A DNA stretch of 64,000 nt from Neurospora tetraspora (Eukaryota > Ascomycota > Sordariomycetes > Sordariales > Sordariaceae), in NCBI RefSeq assembly GCF_033439725.1, contig NW_026944386.1, positions 3,720,001 through 3,784,000 on the forward strand, read 5' to 3'. Below, in pieces: positions 27,011 through 37,439 of this stretch. The position numbers and the translations under genes are program-made. Position 1 is the stretch's first letter, and every line of letters begins with the position of its first letter. Below the pieces are notes generated by a model. It was not told where the DNA came from and searched no databases. It saw only the letters and a list, made by a program, of their open reading frames with translations.

Positions 27011-27277
27011 AGGCTTTCGGTAATACGACGCTGGGGCATGATGTGTGGTGGTCCTGGTCCAGGACCCCAAGCTCTTGTTGCCGTGATGTTCTCAAAAGGA
27101 AGATATGGGCGACCCGCTCCCTCGGAGTTCCCCTTGGAACTCGGATAATAGTTGTGCTGGGGACCATGCTCGGGACCCGGCAATCGAAGAAGGGCCTAGA
27201 AGAGATCTTTGCAGCTCCCCTTACTTTGGCAATACTTCAGCTTCGAGCTCTCCCGCAGCCCATGGTCGACGCCAACA

Positions 27278-27500
27278 CAGACCGTTACCAACAAGCCAGC
27301 CGGCCAGCACGGGTACACGATATTCTACTCCCGTCGAGCCACGACGGCCATGGAACTCATCTTCAACCAGCACTTAATGGACAACACCATGCGCACATTC
27401 AAATACGATGACAGGAAGCTCCCACTGGGAAAGCTCAGCAAGGCCACCATTACGCATGGTTTCCAGCGCTAAAGAATCTCTCCAAAGCCTTTTACCGACC
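27278..27500 (+). pseudogene. PARP regulatory-domain-like fragment (copy 2)
   Basis: The plus frame reads HGYTIFYSRRATTAMELIFN, then QHLMDNTMRTFKYDDRK, then LPLGKLSKATITHGFQ. In poly(ADP-ribose) polymerases the helical regulatory domain contains an ELIFN(Q) helix and the signature (M/L)PLGKLSK followed by a GF/GY-x-ALK-L helix, so this is a recognisable piece of that domain. The frame breaks at GFQ: the DNA continues CGCTAAAGAATCTCTCC, one base short of the GCGCTCAAGAAT seen in copy 1, and hits TAA. No WGR domain or catalytic ADP-ribosyltransferase domain is present. A truncated, frameshifted duplicate of a gene elsewhere in the genome. Confidence 0.68.
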
Positions 27501-27815
27501 CTTCCAAAGCTTCTGAGTACATAGTACGGTGCTCATGCTCCCCACGCCGCCAGCGCCATGATGGCTCCTGTCCCGCCCACGCGGCCAACCTTCAGTGGGA
27601 GTCCCCTCCCAACGTTTTATCCCGACCGATCAGCATTTGAAGCAAGAGATCCAGCTGCTCGAAAATTTGAGCGGCCCATCGGTGAAGCTTGAATCGATCC
27701 GTCATCTTGAACCACTCAAACCAACATCAACGTTTGGTTGTGAGGCAAGTTTCGTTTAACCGAAACCGCGCCCCAGCCTTTTTTCGGAACCAGAAAAGAA
27801 TCCACGAACCTGAAC

Positions 27816-28607
27816 ATGTCTGCTCGCCGCTACACCATCGACGAGCTCAAGGAGCTTCACCAGCCAAGTATGCCGGCGCTTCAAATGACGATTCATACCA
27901 CACAAAGAGAGGGTACGACAGTCCTTCTTACCACCGCCAGTTCACCAAGCATATGCCAGGCCGCCAAGTTAGGAAAAATGACGTTCAAGATCCCTCCCGG
28001 CAAGTACACTACCGCTACCGCTCGCACCGTGGATTCTTCTGGCTCAACGCCCATCACAGCCACCCAAGCGGCCCAACCATCGTCTCGCAATGATATCGAC
28101 ATCAGTAGCGAAGACGAGGAGGGGGTGCAGCTAGTCCTAAACAGACCGTTACCACCAAGCCGGCCGGCCAGCACGGGTACACGATATTCTATTCCCGTCG
28201 AGCCACGACGCTCCAATATGGGTGCTCGTCGCAACAGTCCCAGAACGCCCAGCCAGCAAATAGTACACCCTTCTCCGTGTATGACCTCAAGCTCGTCTTC
28301 ACTGCCAGGAGCGTCATGGATGACGTCCGCGACCGCGATGTTATTGTTGACCTTGAAACCGACTTTTTTGAGTCCTTCGACAACTTTGAGTTCGAGGTGG
28401 ATGCGGGTTTGTCCAGTTCGTCCATCGTCATGCTGCCGAGATGGTCACCACTGCCAGTTTACGAAGCAGATGCCACGCCGCCAAGTTCGCTTCGTCAAGT
28501 CCAAGATTTATCCAGCCGGGTGCAGCAAATCACCTCTGATTTCGAAGCCGAGCGAAAATTTTTGTCTTTCCGGTCCGAAGTTTCTGCGATTAGCACGTGC
28601 GGAATGA
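27816..28607 (+). pseudogene. Mosaic open frame of repeated gene fragments
   Basis: An ATG-initiated frame of 263 codons starting MSARRYTIDELKELHQPS. It is not recognised as a family. It is built on DNA found elsewhere in the locus: GTTCAAGATCCCTCCCGGCA (about 27982-28001, IPPGK) resembles the start of the minus-strand RRM fragment at about 26795, 28140-28208 duplicates 27278-27345, and CCAGTTTACGAAGCAGATGC (about 28453-28472) resembles CCAGTTCACCAAGCATATGC (about 27936-27955). Different duplicated pieces fall in different frames, so a single functional protein is unlikely. Another frame (about 28277-28678) has a domain-like acidic stretch, VIVDLETDFFESFDNFEFEV, but lacks an ATG. Confidence 0.35.
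28140..28208 (+). repeat. Direct repeat partner of 27278-27345
   Basis: ACAGACCGTTACCA-CAAGCC, then GCCGGCCAGCACGGGTAC and ACGATATTCTA-TCCCGTCG, occur in the same orientation at 27278-27345 and 28140-28208 with only a few mismatches, about 860 bp apart. Both encode KPAGQHGYTIFYSRRATT in one frame. After the repeat the two copies diverge completely. Confidence 0.85.
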
Positions 28608-28680
28608 AGAGGGATTGCGAATTCGACGTGTTCACTGGATGGAAAATGCGGCAGGACTCCTCATTTCAAGATGATTGAGC

Positions 28681-29046
28681 GGCAGGACAGACTTCAAGAT
28701 GATTCATGTTCACGAAGATTTTAATACTGGGCGGCAACAATCTTATTTCGATATCAGCTCAGGTGCAGAGGTGCTTGCCCCTGATTTGGTCTGAACTTTC
28801 TAGTGTCACCCAAACTTCCTTTCTTTCCCCACACAGCAAACCTTCTCGAATCCAGCAATCAGCAAATGATCTTACTCAAACAAGAGCACAATTGAATGAT
28901 CATACTCAAACAAAGAGCAAACATAAAAGACCACGAGTACACCTAAAATTTCCTTCCAGTTCCAAATTCCTTCCAGATATCACTTCCTTCATCACCCAAA
29001 TTCCAAATCGCAAATCCCTTCCAAACTTCCCTCCTCCCCCCAAAAC
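28681..29046. other. Spacer with short imperfect repeats
   Basis: Downstream side of the minus-strand proline-rich ORF; it probably contains its 3' UTR. It has an imperfect direct repeat (AATGATC-TACTCAAACAAAGAGC at about 28864-28893 and 28896-28920) and a C/T-rich stretch from 28940 to the gene end. No coding sequence seen. Confidence 0.5.
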
Positions 29047-30834
29047 CTAGTCATCAAACTCATCAATCTCCGCCACCAACTCCCTCACCACAACCGACAC
29101 CTCCTCCAGCTCAATCTCCTCCAGTTCCCCTTCCCCTTCCACATCACCACTTCCATCACCAAAACTCAAATCCCACGTTCTCTCACCAACCGGCGCCCTT
29201 AACTGCCACGCCTCCGCCTCCCTCTCCACCACCCCCGCCATCCTCAAGTCCTCCACCAAGTCCAGGATATCCACCATCTCCAGGATCTCCCAGAAAAGAG
29301 GCGGGGCGCAAGGACGAGGCGGGACCGAACCAGGACTTGGAGCGGCGGGAGGACCAGGTGGAGGGGGGATGGGGTGGTGGCCGAGGTAGTAGCCGGAGTT
29401 GAAGGTGGGAGGGGGCTGCTGGGGGTTGACTTGAGCAGCATGGGCGGCAGGGGCGGCAGGGACAGCAGGCGCAGCAGAGACGAACTGGAGGGAGAACCCG
29501 GAGAAGTAGTTGTAGGGAGCTGGAAGGGGGAGGAGCTCCAAAACTGGCGAGGCTGGGCCGGGGGGAGGGAAAAAGCTTGGGCCCGACGCGTCGTGGTGGA
29601 AGGCAGGAGTGCCGTCGTGGGAATCGAACCCAGAAGCAGCAGCAGCGAGGGACTCGAACCCAGAACCGGACCAAGATCCAGCACCGCCATCGACATGAGG
29701 AAAGGGCGTGCCAGCAGGAAATTGGCGCGGAGCTTCTTCGTCCTCCAAACCAGAAGTGCCAGCGAAAGACACGACCCCAGGACCAGGACCACCACCGGCA
29801 GCAACCCAATTATCCAAGCCCTGCCAGACAGAGCCAGGACCAGAAGCAAAACCAGGCAATTGACCACTGCCCTCGCCAACACCATTAACACCATCACCGC
29901 CATCAACAACGTCACCATCAGCCGCCCCATCCGGACGCTGCTGAGGCACGAACTCCAACACGCCACCCCCGTTCCCCCAAGGCGAAGGAGGGAGGTGGAT
30001 CACCGTGTTGTAGTCGGCGAAGTGGACGCGGCGCTGGGGGTGGAGAGGTTGGAGAGGTTGGTGAGGCGGCGGCGGTTGATGATGGTAGCCGTGGGCGTTG
30101 CCGTAGCCGTAGCCGTGGGTGAGGGCGTGAGGAGGGCCGGGAGGCGGTTGATCGTAGCCGTGGGGGTAAGGAGCAGGCGGCGGGACTGGGACTGGCAGGA
30201 AAGGAAGCGGGCCAGGTCCGGGATGGAGCATCGTCATGCCCATTCCCATTCCCTCTCCCATGTCGGCGACTGGGGCCCGGCGGGAATCGGGATCGAAACC
30301 AGGGACAAGGAGACCAAAACCGGGGTGAGGAGTGTCGGCTGGGTAGTAAAAAGGGGCGCCGGTGCCCGCAGGAAGAAGTGCGCCAGGAGGGCAGTAGGGG
30401 GTGCCAGGAAGGCGGCGAGCAGAAGAGCCAGAGCCAGAGACAGGGCCAGGAACAGAGACAGGCAGGCCAGAGACAGGATCACGACGGCCGGGGTAGTAGT
30501 AGGCCTGCAGCAGAAGGCGCTGCTCCTCCGCCGAGTAAATTGACGGGGTCGTGTCGCTGTAGTAGTGGGCGGCCGCGTAGGGGGGAAGCTGGGCAGGAGG
30601 CTCAGGGGGGTGGGCTTGGGCTTCGTCCGTGGTTTTGTCGCCACCAGTCTTGCCGTCGCTGCTGATGGTGCCTTCGATCGTTTCGCCGGTTGTGTTGTTG
30701 CCAGTGGTGATGCTGGCGACATCTGCAGCCGACGCAGACTGAAGAACGGGGCTGGCCGCGTAGATGTCCTGGGCGTCATCATCTTCAGCAACGACGTGGT
30801 GGTTGCCAGCGTCCAAGTTGCTGGTCTCCTCCAA
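29047..30834 (-). pseudogene. Pro/Gly-rich hypothetical frame continuing after an in-frame TAG
   Basis: Open frame of 595 codons on the minus strand, in exactly the same frame as the 922-codon ORF upstream and separated from it only by TAG at 30835-30837. The first codon after TAG is TTG (LEETSNLDAG), and the first ATG is about 190 codons in (ADMGEGMGMG), so it has no start of its own. Composition: AEEQRLLLQAYYYPGRRD near the start, then proline, glycine and histidine-rich sequence (QPPPPHQPLQPLHPQRRV), and an acidic C-terminus ending EIDEFDD. No known domain recognised. It is most simply the C-terminal part of the same gene, reached by stop-codon readthrough or silenced by a CAG-to-TAG change. 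A splice bypass looks unlikely because no GTAAGT-type donor is nearby. Confidence 0.55.
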
Positions 30835-31256
30835 CTAGGAGGGAGAGCCAGCAGAACTGGACGCTTTGGGTTGCTGCTTCGAAGGTTTGGATGACTTGGC
30901 TTTGGCGTGGGCGTGGGTAGGGGGCTGACCAAGAGGCGGGAACTCCTCCTCGAAATCGGGGCAGCTGGGGTCGAACGAAGGCAGCGGCGTCTTCTTCTCG
31001 TTGGGGGCGGTAGCTTGGGGCTCGCAACGGGGTGGGGAGCCGCGCGAGGGAAACGTCCAAGAGCCAAGAGAGACACTGGGAGGACTGGCGGGGGCAGAAG
31101 GGTGGCAAGGCGCGAGCTCTGGCTGGTGACGATTCCGCTGGTGACCAAGCTGGGATGGCCTCAAGTGCCGGGGCGCACGAGGGTGGTCACGACGGTAATC
31201 CGTCCAAGAATTGACGCGGCCGGGGTCCAAAGACGACAACGACTCTTCTCCGCTGA

Positions 31257-31288
<32 letters not shown>

Positions 31289-33528
31289 ACCAAAGACGGG
31301 GGGTCCGAAGACGGCAACGACGACAACTGCTCGGTTGCTGCTGATGACTGTTGCTGCTGGGGGACGACAGCGGCAGAGACGACGGCAACTGAAGGCGGAA
31401 CGAACTCCTCGGCAGTAGCAGAGAGCGAATCCCTTTCACTACATCCACCGGAGGAGGGCACGAACTCGGGAGCGTCGGGAGCCAGGGACCGCGGCACAAA
31501 CGGTATGGCTGTTGCGGAGAAGGATGAGGAAGAGGAAGAGGAGGTAATGGGTGCAGCCTCAACCGCCGAAGCGGGGGCGCGCTGGGCTTCAACCGCCGTA
31601 GCGGGAGCAATAATGGCATCAACCACCGTCGTGGAAGTGCGAGGTTCATCAACCGCCGTCGCGGAGAGACCTGTGTGTGTGTGAGCTGGTTCTGCAACCA
31701 CCGAAGAGGCGAGACCGCTGTGATAAACAAGATCAGGAGCCGAAGCCACCTGTCTGCTGCTGCTGCTGAAATCAAACTGGGCTGCTGCACCGACCATCAG
31801 CTCGAGCTCACGGTGAGTCCTGCCGGTAGGAGGGGTGATCAGTCCCTCGATCCCGGACTCGACCAGCTCTCGCTTCTGCAAAGCAAGTTCGGCCTTCCTC
31901 AGGCGCGCGAACTGCTGATGCGGCTCCAGCTTCTCCGACCAAAGGTGGCGCACGTAGCCTTCGTCCATGTACATGCCGTGCTTGTGCTGCTGGTTCTGGT
32001 TCTGGTGGTGTCCAGCATCACCGTTCCTGATGTGCCCTTGCCAGCGAGGCAAAGGCCAGGCACGGCTGGGCGGACCACCCCAGACCACAGCAGGCACAGG
32101 CACAGGCGGCACGACAACGGACTCGGGCGCACGCAGCTTGCTACCTTTGCCTTGCTCCTTCTTCCACTTCTGCTTCTGCTTCTTCATCTTCTTGTCCTTC
32201 CTCTTGTCGAAACGAACGTGGCCGGAACCAGAACCAGCGGCAGCAGCATCATCGCGCAAGCGCACCAGGCTGGGTTGTCCCGGGGAAACCTGGCTGCCGC
32301 GGATGTTGCTGACGACGCGGCGGTTGGCTTCGTACGTGTACTCGGCGGCGCTTGGAAACGGGACGGCTGCCTCGGGCCCAGGCGAGGTGGTGTCGTCCGA
32401 ATCCGGAGACTTGACGGTCCGGAACCCGTTGAACGGATTCGGCTTGGCGAGGACGACCGAGAGGAAGTCCTCCGTCAAGTTCGTCTTGCCCTTCAGCAGG
32501 GGAGCTAGACGAGGCGCGGGAGGGCAGGGAGATGAAGGAGGCGTGAATCCTCCACGAATGGGGAATCCACGGTTGGCGGCAGAGGTGGTGTCGGGGGTGT
32601 CGGAGGTGGTGGTGTTGGTGTCGAAGGGACCGGCAGCCGCGGCGAAAGCTTTAGAAGAAGAAGAAGAAGGACGAAGAGTGTCAACGCTGGTGTTGACCCT
32701 GTTGCTGGGGTTGTCTCTGGGTGCCCCCTCGTTACCCCCGGAACGGCCGTCTCCGGAGGTGGAAGAAGAAGAAGAAGAAGATGACGGCTCGGTTCCAGCC
32801 GCCGCCGCCGCCTCCTCCGAAGAAGAAGCAGCAGACGCAGCCTTCCCCTTGGCCTTACCACCCTCCATCTTCGCACCCCCTTCGACATTGTCATTGTCAT
32901 TGTCATGGTATCCATGCTCTACCGACGACGGCAGCAGTAGCCCGGAGGCACCACCACCGCCATGGTAAAGCGGGACCCAGCACGATGCCAGACCTCCAGA
33001 GACCCCAACAACAGGCAACAGAGCCCAGCGAGACGAACTCCCCCCGGACGACTTCGACTTCGACTTCGACTTCGACTTTGCCTTGGCATCTTTCGACAAC
33101 TTGGCCTCCAGCCTGGCCCGCATCTTCTCCAGCTCGCGCGCCTTGACGCTCGCCAGGTGAGCCAGGTACGCCGCTCCGTCCTGGGGGAAGAACGGCGACC
33201 TGAGCACGCCGATGTACGAGGCCGCGGCGCGCACGTGCACGTACTTCAACCGCGCCTGCTCCGGGGCGCTCGTCCACCTGACACCACCACCACCAGCACG
33301 GTTGCTGCCCGTGCTGGCGGCGGCGGAGTAGGAGGGGACGGGCGCGGGGACCGGAGAGGACGCGGAGGAAGACGCCGACGCCGAGGAGGAGGAAGAAGAG
33401 GCGGGGGCGGAAGCGGAGGGCAAGGGGACCTCGGCGGAGGAGGCGGAGGAAACAGAGGACACGGGGGCGTCGTCACCGCGGGCGCGGGCGCGGGCGCAGG
33501 CTCTGGCGTTGGGGTTGCCAGTGCCGTT

Positions 33529-33559
<31 letters not shown>

Positions 33560-33603
33560 GAGGACACGACGGCCTTGGTGCTCTGGTTCTTCCCGGGAGC
33601 CAT
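30835..33603 (-). CDS. Large low-complexity protein with three PAM2-like motifs
   Basis: Single-exon ORF of 922 aa starting MAPGKNQSTKAVVSSNG and ending SSSAGSPS-TAG. Mostly disordered: Ser/Ala/Pro runs, (GN)n at the N-terminus, KSKSKSKS near residue 180, and ten Gln near 775. A non-repetitive stretch near residue 120 (YIGVLRSPFFPQDGAAYLAH) may be a folded element. Residues 695-736 hold three consecutive PAM2-like motifs: FSATAIPFVP, LAPDAPEFVP and LSATAEEFVP, matching the L-x3-A-x-E-F-x-P core that binds the MLLE domain of poly(A)-binding protein. A C-terminal PDFEEEFPPLG motif follows. Inference: an mRNA- or PABP-associated regulator. The frame continues after the TAG (see 29047-30834). Confidence 0.68.
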
Positions 33604-34705
33604 TTCTGCGGTTCTGTGATCTCGAAAGTGTCAGTGAGTGGTGTCCGATTTAGAAGAGCTTGTGACAACACGATCATCGCGTCACGACCATTCATCATGA
33701 CTCTAGAAGACCTCGAGGAGGAGTTCGAAATGTGGGATCTCGAAGAGTACCAGCTTTTGATTGCCTCGGGGCTTCTTGATCCGCTCTTCAGAGCTCACGA
33801 TGGTGACGACAACGTGACCCGTGTCCAGGAAGGTCTGATCTGATGATGAGGTGCCAGCGAGGAGACAGGGTTTCTTACGAGAATCTTGGGGTGAGAGAGG
33901 GAGAAGAAAAAAAAAAGGCAGGCAGGCTCTTCTTGCTTTGCGCGGTACTGTGAGATGAGATGTCAGTGACAAGAACTTGTGAGGAAGACGTGATGTGATG
34001 ATGAGTGCCCGGGAACGAGACAGGTGCTTACAAGAATTTCGAAGCGAGAGAGAAGGAAAAAAAAACAAAAAGGCAGGCTCTTTGCTTTACGCGGGTACTA
34101 GCCAAAAACGTCAGCGAAAGATCACAACAACTTGAGCAACAGGTTCCTTACGGGTATGATGAGATCTTGGTCACGTCGTTCTCGAAGACACTTGATATGT
34201 TCGGTTGTCGGTTTGAGAAGAAGAGGAGAGAAAGATGGAAGAAAGATTTCAAGAGTAATCACTTTCACCTCGAGGCAGCAGAGTGAGGCACACACACAAT
34301 AGAACGAGAGCAAGGCAAGTCACGAAAAATAGATTGCAGAAACCGTCTGATCTCTTGATAGGCAGTCAGTCGCAGACAGAATCAGTTGACCCGGCGACGG
34401 CACACCTTGATGGATATCTCCCATCGTCGGAATCATCAAGACACTCTTCTATAGGTCGAATAGGAAAGATAATCAGGGGTCTGTTTCGAGGATTTCGAGA
34501 AAGTCTTCTTGGCAGGAGATGTTTGCTATGGCTGCTATGGCAACAAGAGAATCTAGTTCCTGTCGTCTGAACTTTCTGATACTATAGTGGAATAGTTCGT
34601 GGGAGGCTGCATATGGACTGCCTCTCGTGACTTCCAAGCACCAGACTGAGTCCACCACACCCTTCCTTCGCGCTGCTCATCTAACCGCAAAGACAGACTT
34701 TCGCA
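33604..34705. other. Region upstream of the PAM2-like gene, with a diverged tandem repeat
   Basis: Contains the 5' region of the minus-strand gene. 33841-33951 and 33992-34097 are imperfect copies of one unit (GATGATGAG-TGCC, GAGACAGG, CTTAC-AGAAT, GAGAGAG-AGAA, an A-run, GGCAGGCTCTT, CTTT-CGCGG-TACT). No clear gene on the plus strand apart from the small ORF listed at 33697. Confidence 0.6.
33697..33843 (+). CDS. Possible 48-aa acidic micro-ORF
   Basis: ATG-TGA frame MTLEDLEEEFEMWDLEEYQL then LIASGLLDPLF, strongly acidic and amphipathic, immediately upstream of and divergent from the PAM2-like gene. It looks more protein-like than its surroundings, but its length allows chance. No family recognised. 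Confidence 0.22.
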   Translation: MTLEDLEEEFEMWDLEEYQLLIASGLLDPLFRAHDGDDNVTRVQEGLI

Positions 34706-35371
34706 ATGAACCCCATGACTCCCTAAGACTACGAGCAGTTCCGTGCCTGGCAGCAGGCTCAGCAGCAGCAGCAGCAGGCCCCGGCCTCGCAGCCGCAGCC
34801 CGCCGCGCCGGCGACTCCAGCTCCCGCGCCCGCTGCCGTTGCCCAGCCTCAACAACTCGCGACTCCGGTCGCCCAACCTTTCGCGGCTCCGGCTGCCCAC
34901 TCTTTTCCGGCTCCCGGCGCCCAGCCCACGTATCCCCAGTACGGCTTCGCTAGCTTCCCCGGCTACGCCCCTCCTGGTTACCCCGTCCCGGCCCAGGACC
35001 CTTACGACCCGAAGGGATGGAAAGGTGTGACATTCGATTCGATGATCAACCTATACAAGAGGGGCATCAATTCCTTTGACGGCCAATCGCAGCATGCGCA
35101 CCTTATGCGTACAGTATGTGACGCGGACATAGCCAACCTCCCGTTGTATGCGGTAGCCGTCAGACGCGGCGATCTGGCCTCCCCGGGGACAAGTGATGAG
35201 GAAGAACTTAACAAGATCATGGTGAAGGAGACCGTTTACGTCAACGTTTATATCGCTCTGCGCAGGTGTTCTACCCAACCCAATCACACGGGTCCGCTCC
35301 GATTTACCAAGGTACGGTTCGGGTTTGGGCTACTTGAGATTATTCCTGCTTTTTGTGTAGAAGCGCCATAG
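34706..35371 (+). pseudogene. Hypothetical Q/P/A-rich protein with a stop at codon 7
   Basis: The frame begins MNPMTP then TAA (34724-34726), then stays open for over 200 codons: DYEQFRAWQQAQQQQQQ, a Pro/Ala-rich linker (QPQPAAPATPAPAPAAV), FASFPGYAPPGYPVP, and a folded-looking part, WKGVTFDSMINLYKRGINSF, DADIANLPLYAVAVRRGDL, EELNKIMVKETVYVNVYIAL. A CAA-to-TAA change would explain the stop. A likely intron (GTACGG to TGTGTAG, about 35312-35361) would follow RFTK. No family recognised. Either dead or expressed from a non-ATG or downstream start. Confidence 0.5.
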
Positions 35372-35398
35372 CGGCAGGCTCATTGTTTGTAGCAATGC

Positions 35399-36650
35399 AT
35401 GAAGCTATCACAAGATAGCCCAAAGGCTCATACACCGCATCTGCGGGCCTTCACTAACCAGACAAGCTTCTCATCGTCAATTTTCGGGAATTGCCCAAGT
35501 CTTTCAAACACCCCTTCCAGCAACCCCCGGTTGGGACGCAGGTATAGAATGCGCATGGGAATGGGAATGAGAATAAAGCGCCAAAGAGAAAGGCCGTCTA
35601 TCAGAGACAGTACCAGAGCCAATACAAGCTCTTTTGTGAACTGCCTTTACCTTTGATCGATGGATGGATGGATTCGTCTTTGCCGGCAGGGATTCGGAGC
35701 AAATGTACGAAAAGATGAAGGACCCACAGCTCAAGGTTGAACATGCCGAGAAAAAAGATCCTTCTGACCACCTCCTTCAACTTCAACTACTGGAGTTCTG
35801 CGATTAATTTGTTGGATGATCCGCCTATTATCAACCCTGAGCCTGCTTCGTAACTTATGCGAACGTCCAACGAGCAGTCATCGCAGACCTCTTCGTTGAA
35901 CATGATGGGCTTGTTTGTTGGGGTGGGGACCATGGAACGCGTTGAGGGCAGTGCCGGCCATGGAGGAAGAAGCTGGAACCGGCAGCGCACAGAGAACTGA
36001 GACGGTTGATGCTGGCCTTGATCAATCCAGACTGGCCGCTCATGGTTCAGGAGGAGGTGCGGACTTGGATCAAAGGAGCAGACATGTTGTCAAACGGGGC
36101 AAACCAGAAGCCGTATAGAGTCAATATTGACCCAGCAATCAACGCCAAACCACCGCGGATGGACAAGTTGTCGTGGACGGCCGTCCAGTTTTACGCTATC
36201 TTTACATTGTGGAAAAAGGGCGAAGTGAGGAAGAAGCTCGAGGCGCACGGCAAGGGATGGATGTGGTCCCCGGTGGCCGAATTCAACGATCAGGGGATGG
36301 AAGGAACCCGTAATGGGTAACGTTTGGGGTCATGTCCACGGCAGCAATTCCGGAGGAAGGGATTGAGGCCGTCTCCGTCGAGTACGCGCTGTGGATGATT
36401 GGTGTGCGTGCGAAGGCTGTTGTGGGTGCAGACAAGAATCTGCCCCTGACAATCCCGTGGTGGCGTAGATGGAAGGAATGTCACGGCATGGCTCCAGCTC
36501 ATTGTCTAAAGTTGGAGAGATCTCCGTTGAGTTTGGGGCTTGAGATGAGCTTGAGCGGGTGGCCTCACCCGAGGACCAAACTCTCCTCGATCATCACCAC
36601 CTCCTGGCCGACGATACGATGGTGTTTGTGTCGAAAGCGTAGGTACCGTG
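35399..36650 (+). pseudogene. Decayed coding remnants, hypothetical protein
   Basis: Coding-like pieces in several plus-strand frames interrupted by stops and frameshifts: FAGRDSEQMYEKMKDPQLKV (about 35680-35740), AVIADLFVEHDGLVCWGG (about 35875-35930), and an intact stretch at 36006-36320 with INPDWPLMVQEEVRTWIKG, RMDKLSWTAVQFYAIFTLW and GKGWMWSPVAEFND. A further piece (EAVSVEYALWMIGVRAKAVV) sits at about 36366-36425. These probably derive from one or two genes related to the Q/P-rich ORF just upstream. No domain recognised. Confidence 0.4.
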
Positions 36651-36657
36651 TAGGCGA

Positions 36658-36801
36658 CTACACGGTTTGGTCCTCGAGCTGGGCTTGCTCCTCGAGCTGT
36701 TGAACTCTCTTCTTATGCCTGTCCGAGCCCTGGTGCTGGATTAGGTGCTCCTTAGTCCCGAAGAAATGGTTGGGGTCGCAATCGCAGCAAACGAACTTCA
36801 T
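36658..36801 (-). pseudogene. Single C2H2 (U1/JAZ-type) zinc-finger fragment A
   Basis: A minus ORF of 47 codons from an internal ATG: MKFVCCDCDPNHFFGTKEHL then IQHQGSDRHKKR. It fits C-x2-C-x12-H-x5-H, the U1/JAZ/matrin spacing typical of RNA-binding or nucleolar C2H2 fingers, with F-x5-L between. It ends QLEEQAQLEDQTV. The frame upstream continues without a clear exon structure. First of five such fingers within 9 kb. Confidence 0.5.
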
Positions 36802-37042
36802 ATATTTGCGAAGAGAAGTTGGCGTCGGTCGAGGGTTTGTGGACTGGAATTGGAGGTTTACAGTCAGTCGAGTTTGCGATTTGGAAACAAAGAAGAGAGG
36901 GTTCTTGGATAGAGGCAGGACTTGTTGGAAGAGATGCCAGTAGAGGGAAGTACCAGGACAGGATACAAGTACAAGGTGGGCTGGCGGGGTGCATGACATA
37001 CCTCGGACGACACTAGACAACTGCAGCAGCTTGGTACGGAAT

Positions 37043-37439
37043 ATGGATCGGCCAGCGGCACGGTTTCTAGCTCGAACAATGCATCAATACGTGATGGGCT
37101 CGGAACCCGTCGCCGCAGATGAGACGACGTGGGCAGAAGCACTCCTGCACCTCGTCAGCACCATGACATTCAAGGCATGGATGCCGTTTGTCATTGTCCT
37201 GGTGTACTACCTCTTTTCACTAATATGGCTTTCAGCCACCGTTGACGAGGTACCCCGACCATTGGAACCAGCCTTTTGTCACAGACTCACAAGCTGCGAA
37301 CGGTCTGGCAATTGCTCAGGCAATTAGTATTGCGGACGAGAAGTTGCGTGATCAGGAAAATTCCCAGTCCTAAACCCTGCCCCAGTACGTCGAGTCGACC
37401 TTCGGCTCTGACAGCAGCACCGACGTGGAGGACAAGTAG
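37043..37439 (+). pseudogene. Broken hypothetical membrane protein
   Basis: Starts MDRPAARFLARTMHQYVMG and has one predicted membrane helix (WMPFVIVLVYYLFSLIWLSA). Near 37250 the frame slips: the coding-like continuation PDHWNQPFVTDSQAANGLAI, AQAISIADEKLRDQENSQS lies in another frame. It then meets TAA (37371-37373, consistent with CAA to TAA) and resumes TLPQYVESTFGSDSSTDVED before TAG at 37437. Hence one frameshift plus one nonsense change. No family recognised. Confidence 0.4.

Noticed and set aside
29374-30543. 389-codon plus-strand ORF opposite the Pro/Gly-rich frame
   Set aside because: Arg/Gly-rich mirror of GC-rich low-complexity coding sequence; no start context or domain.
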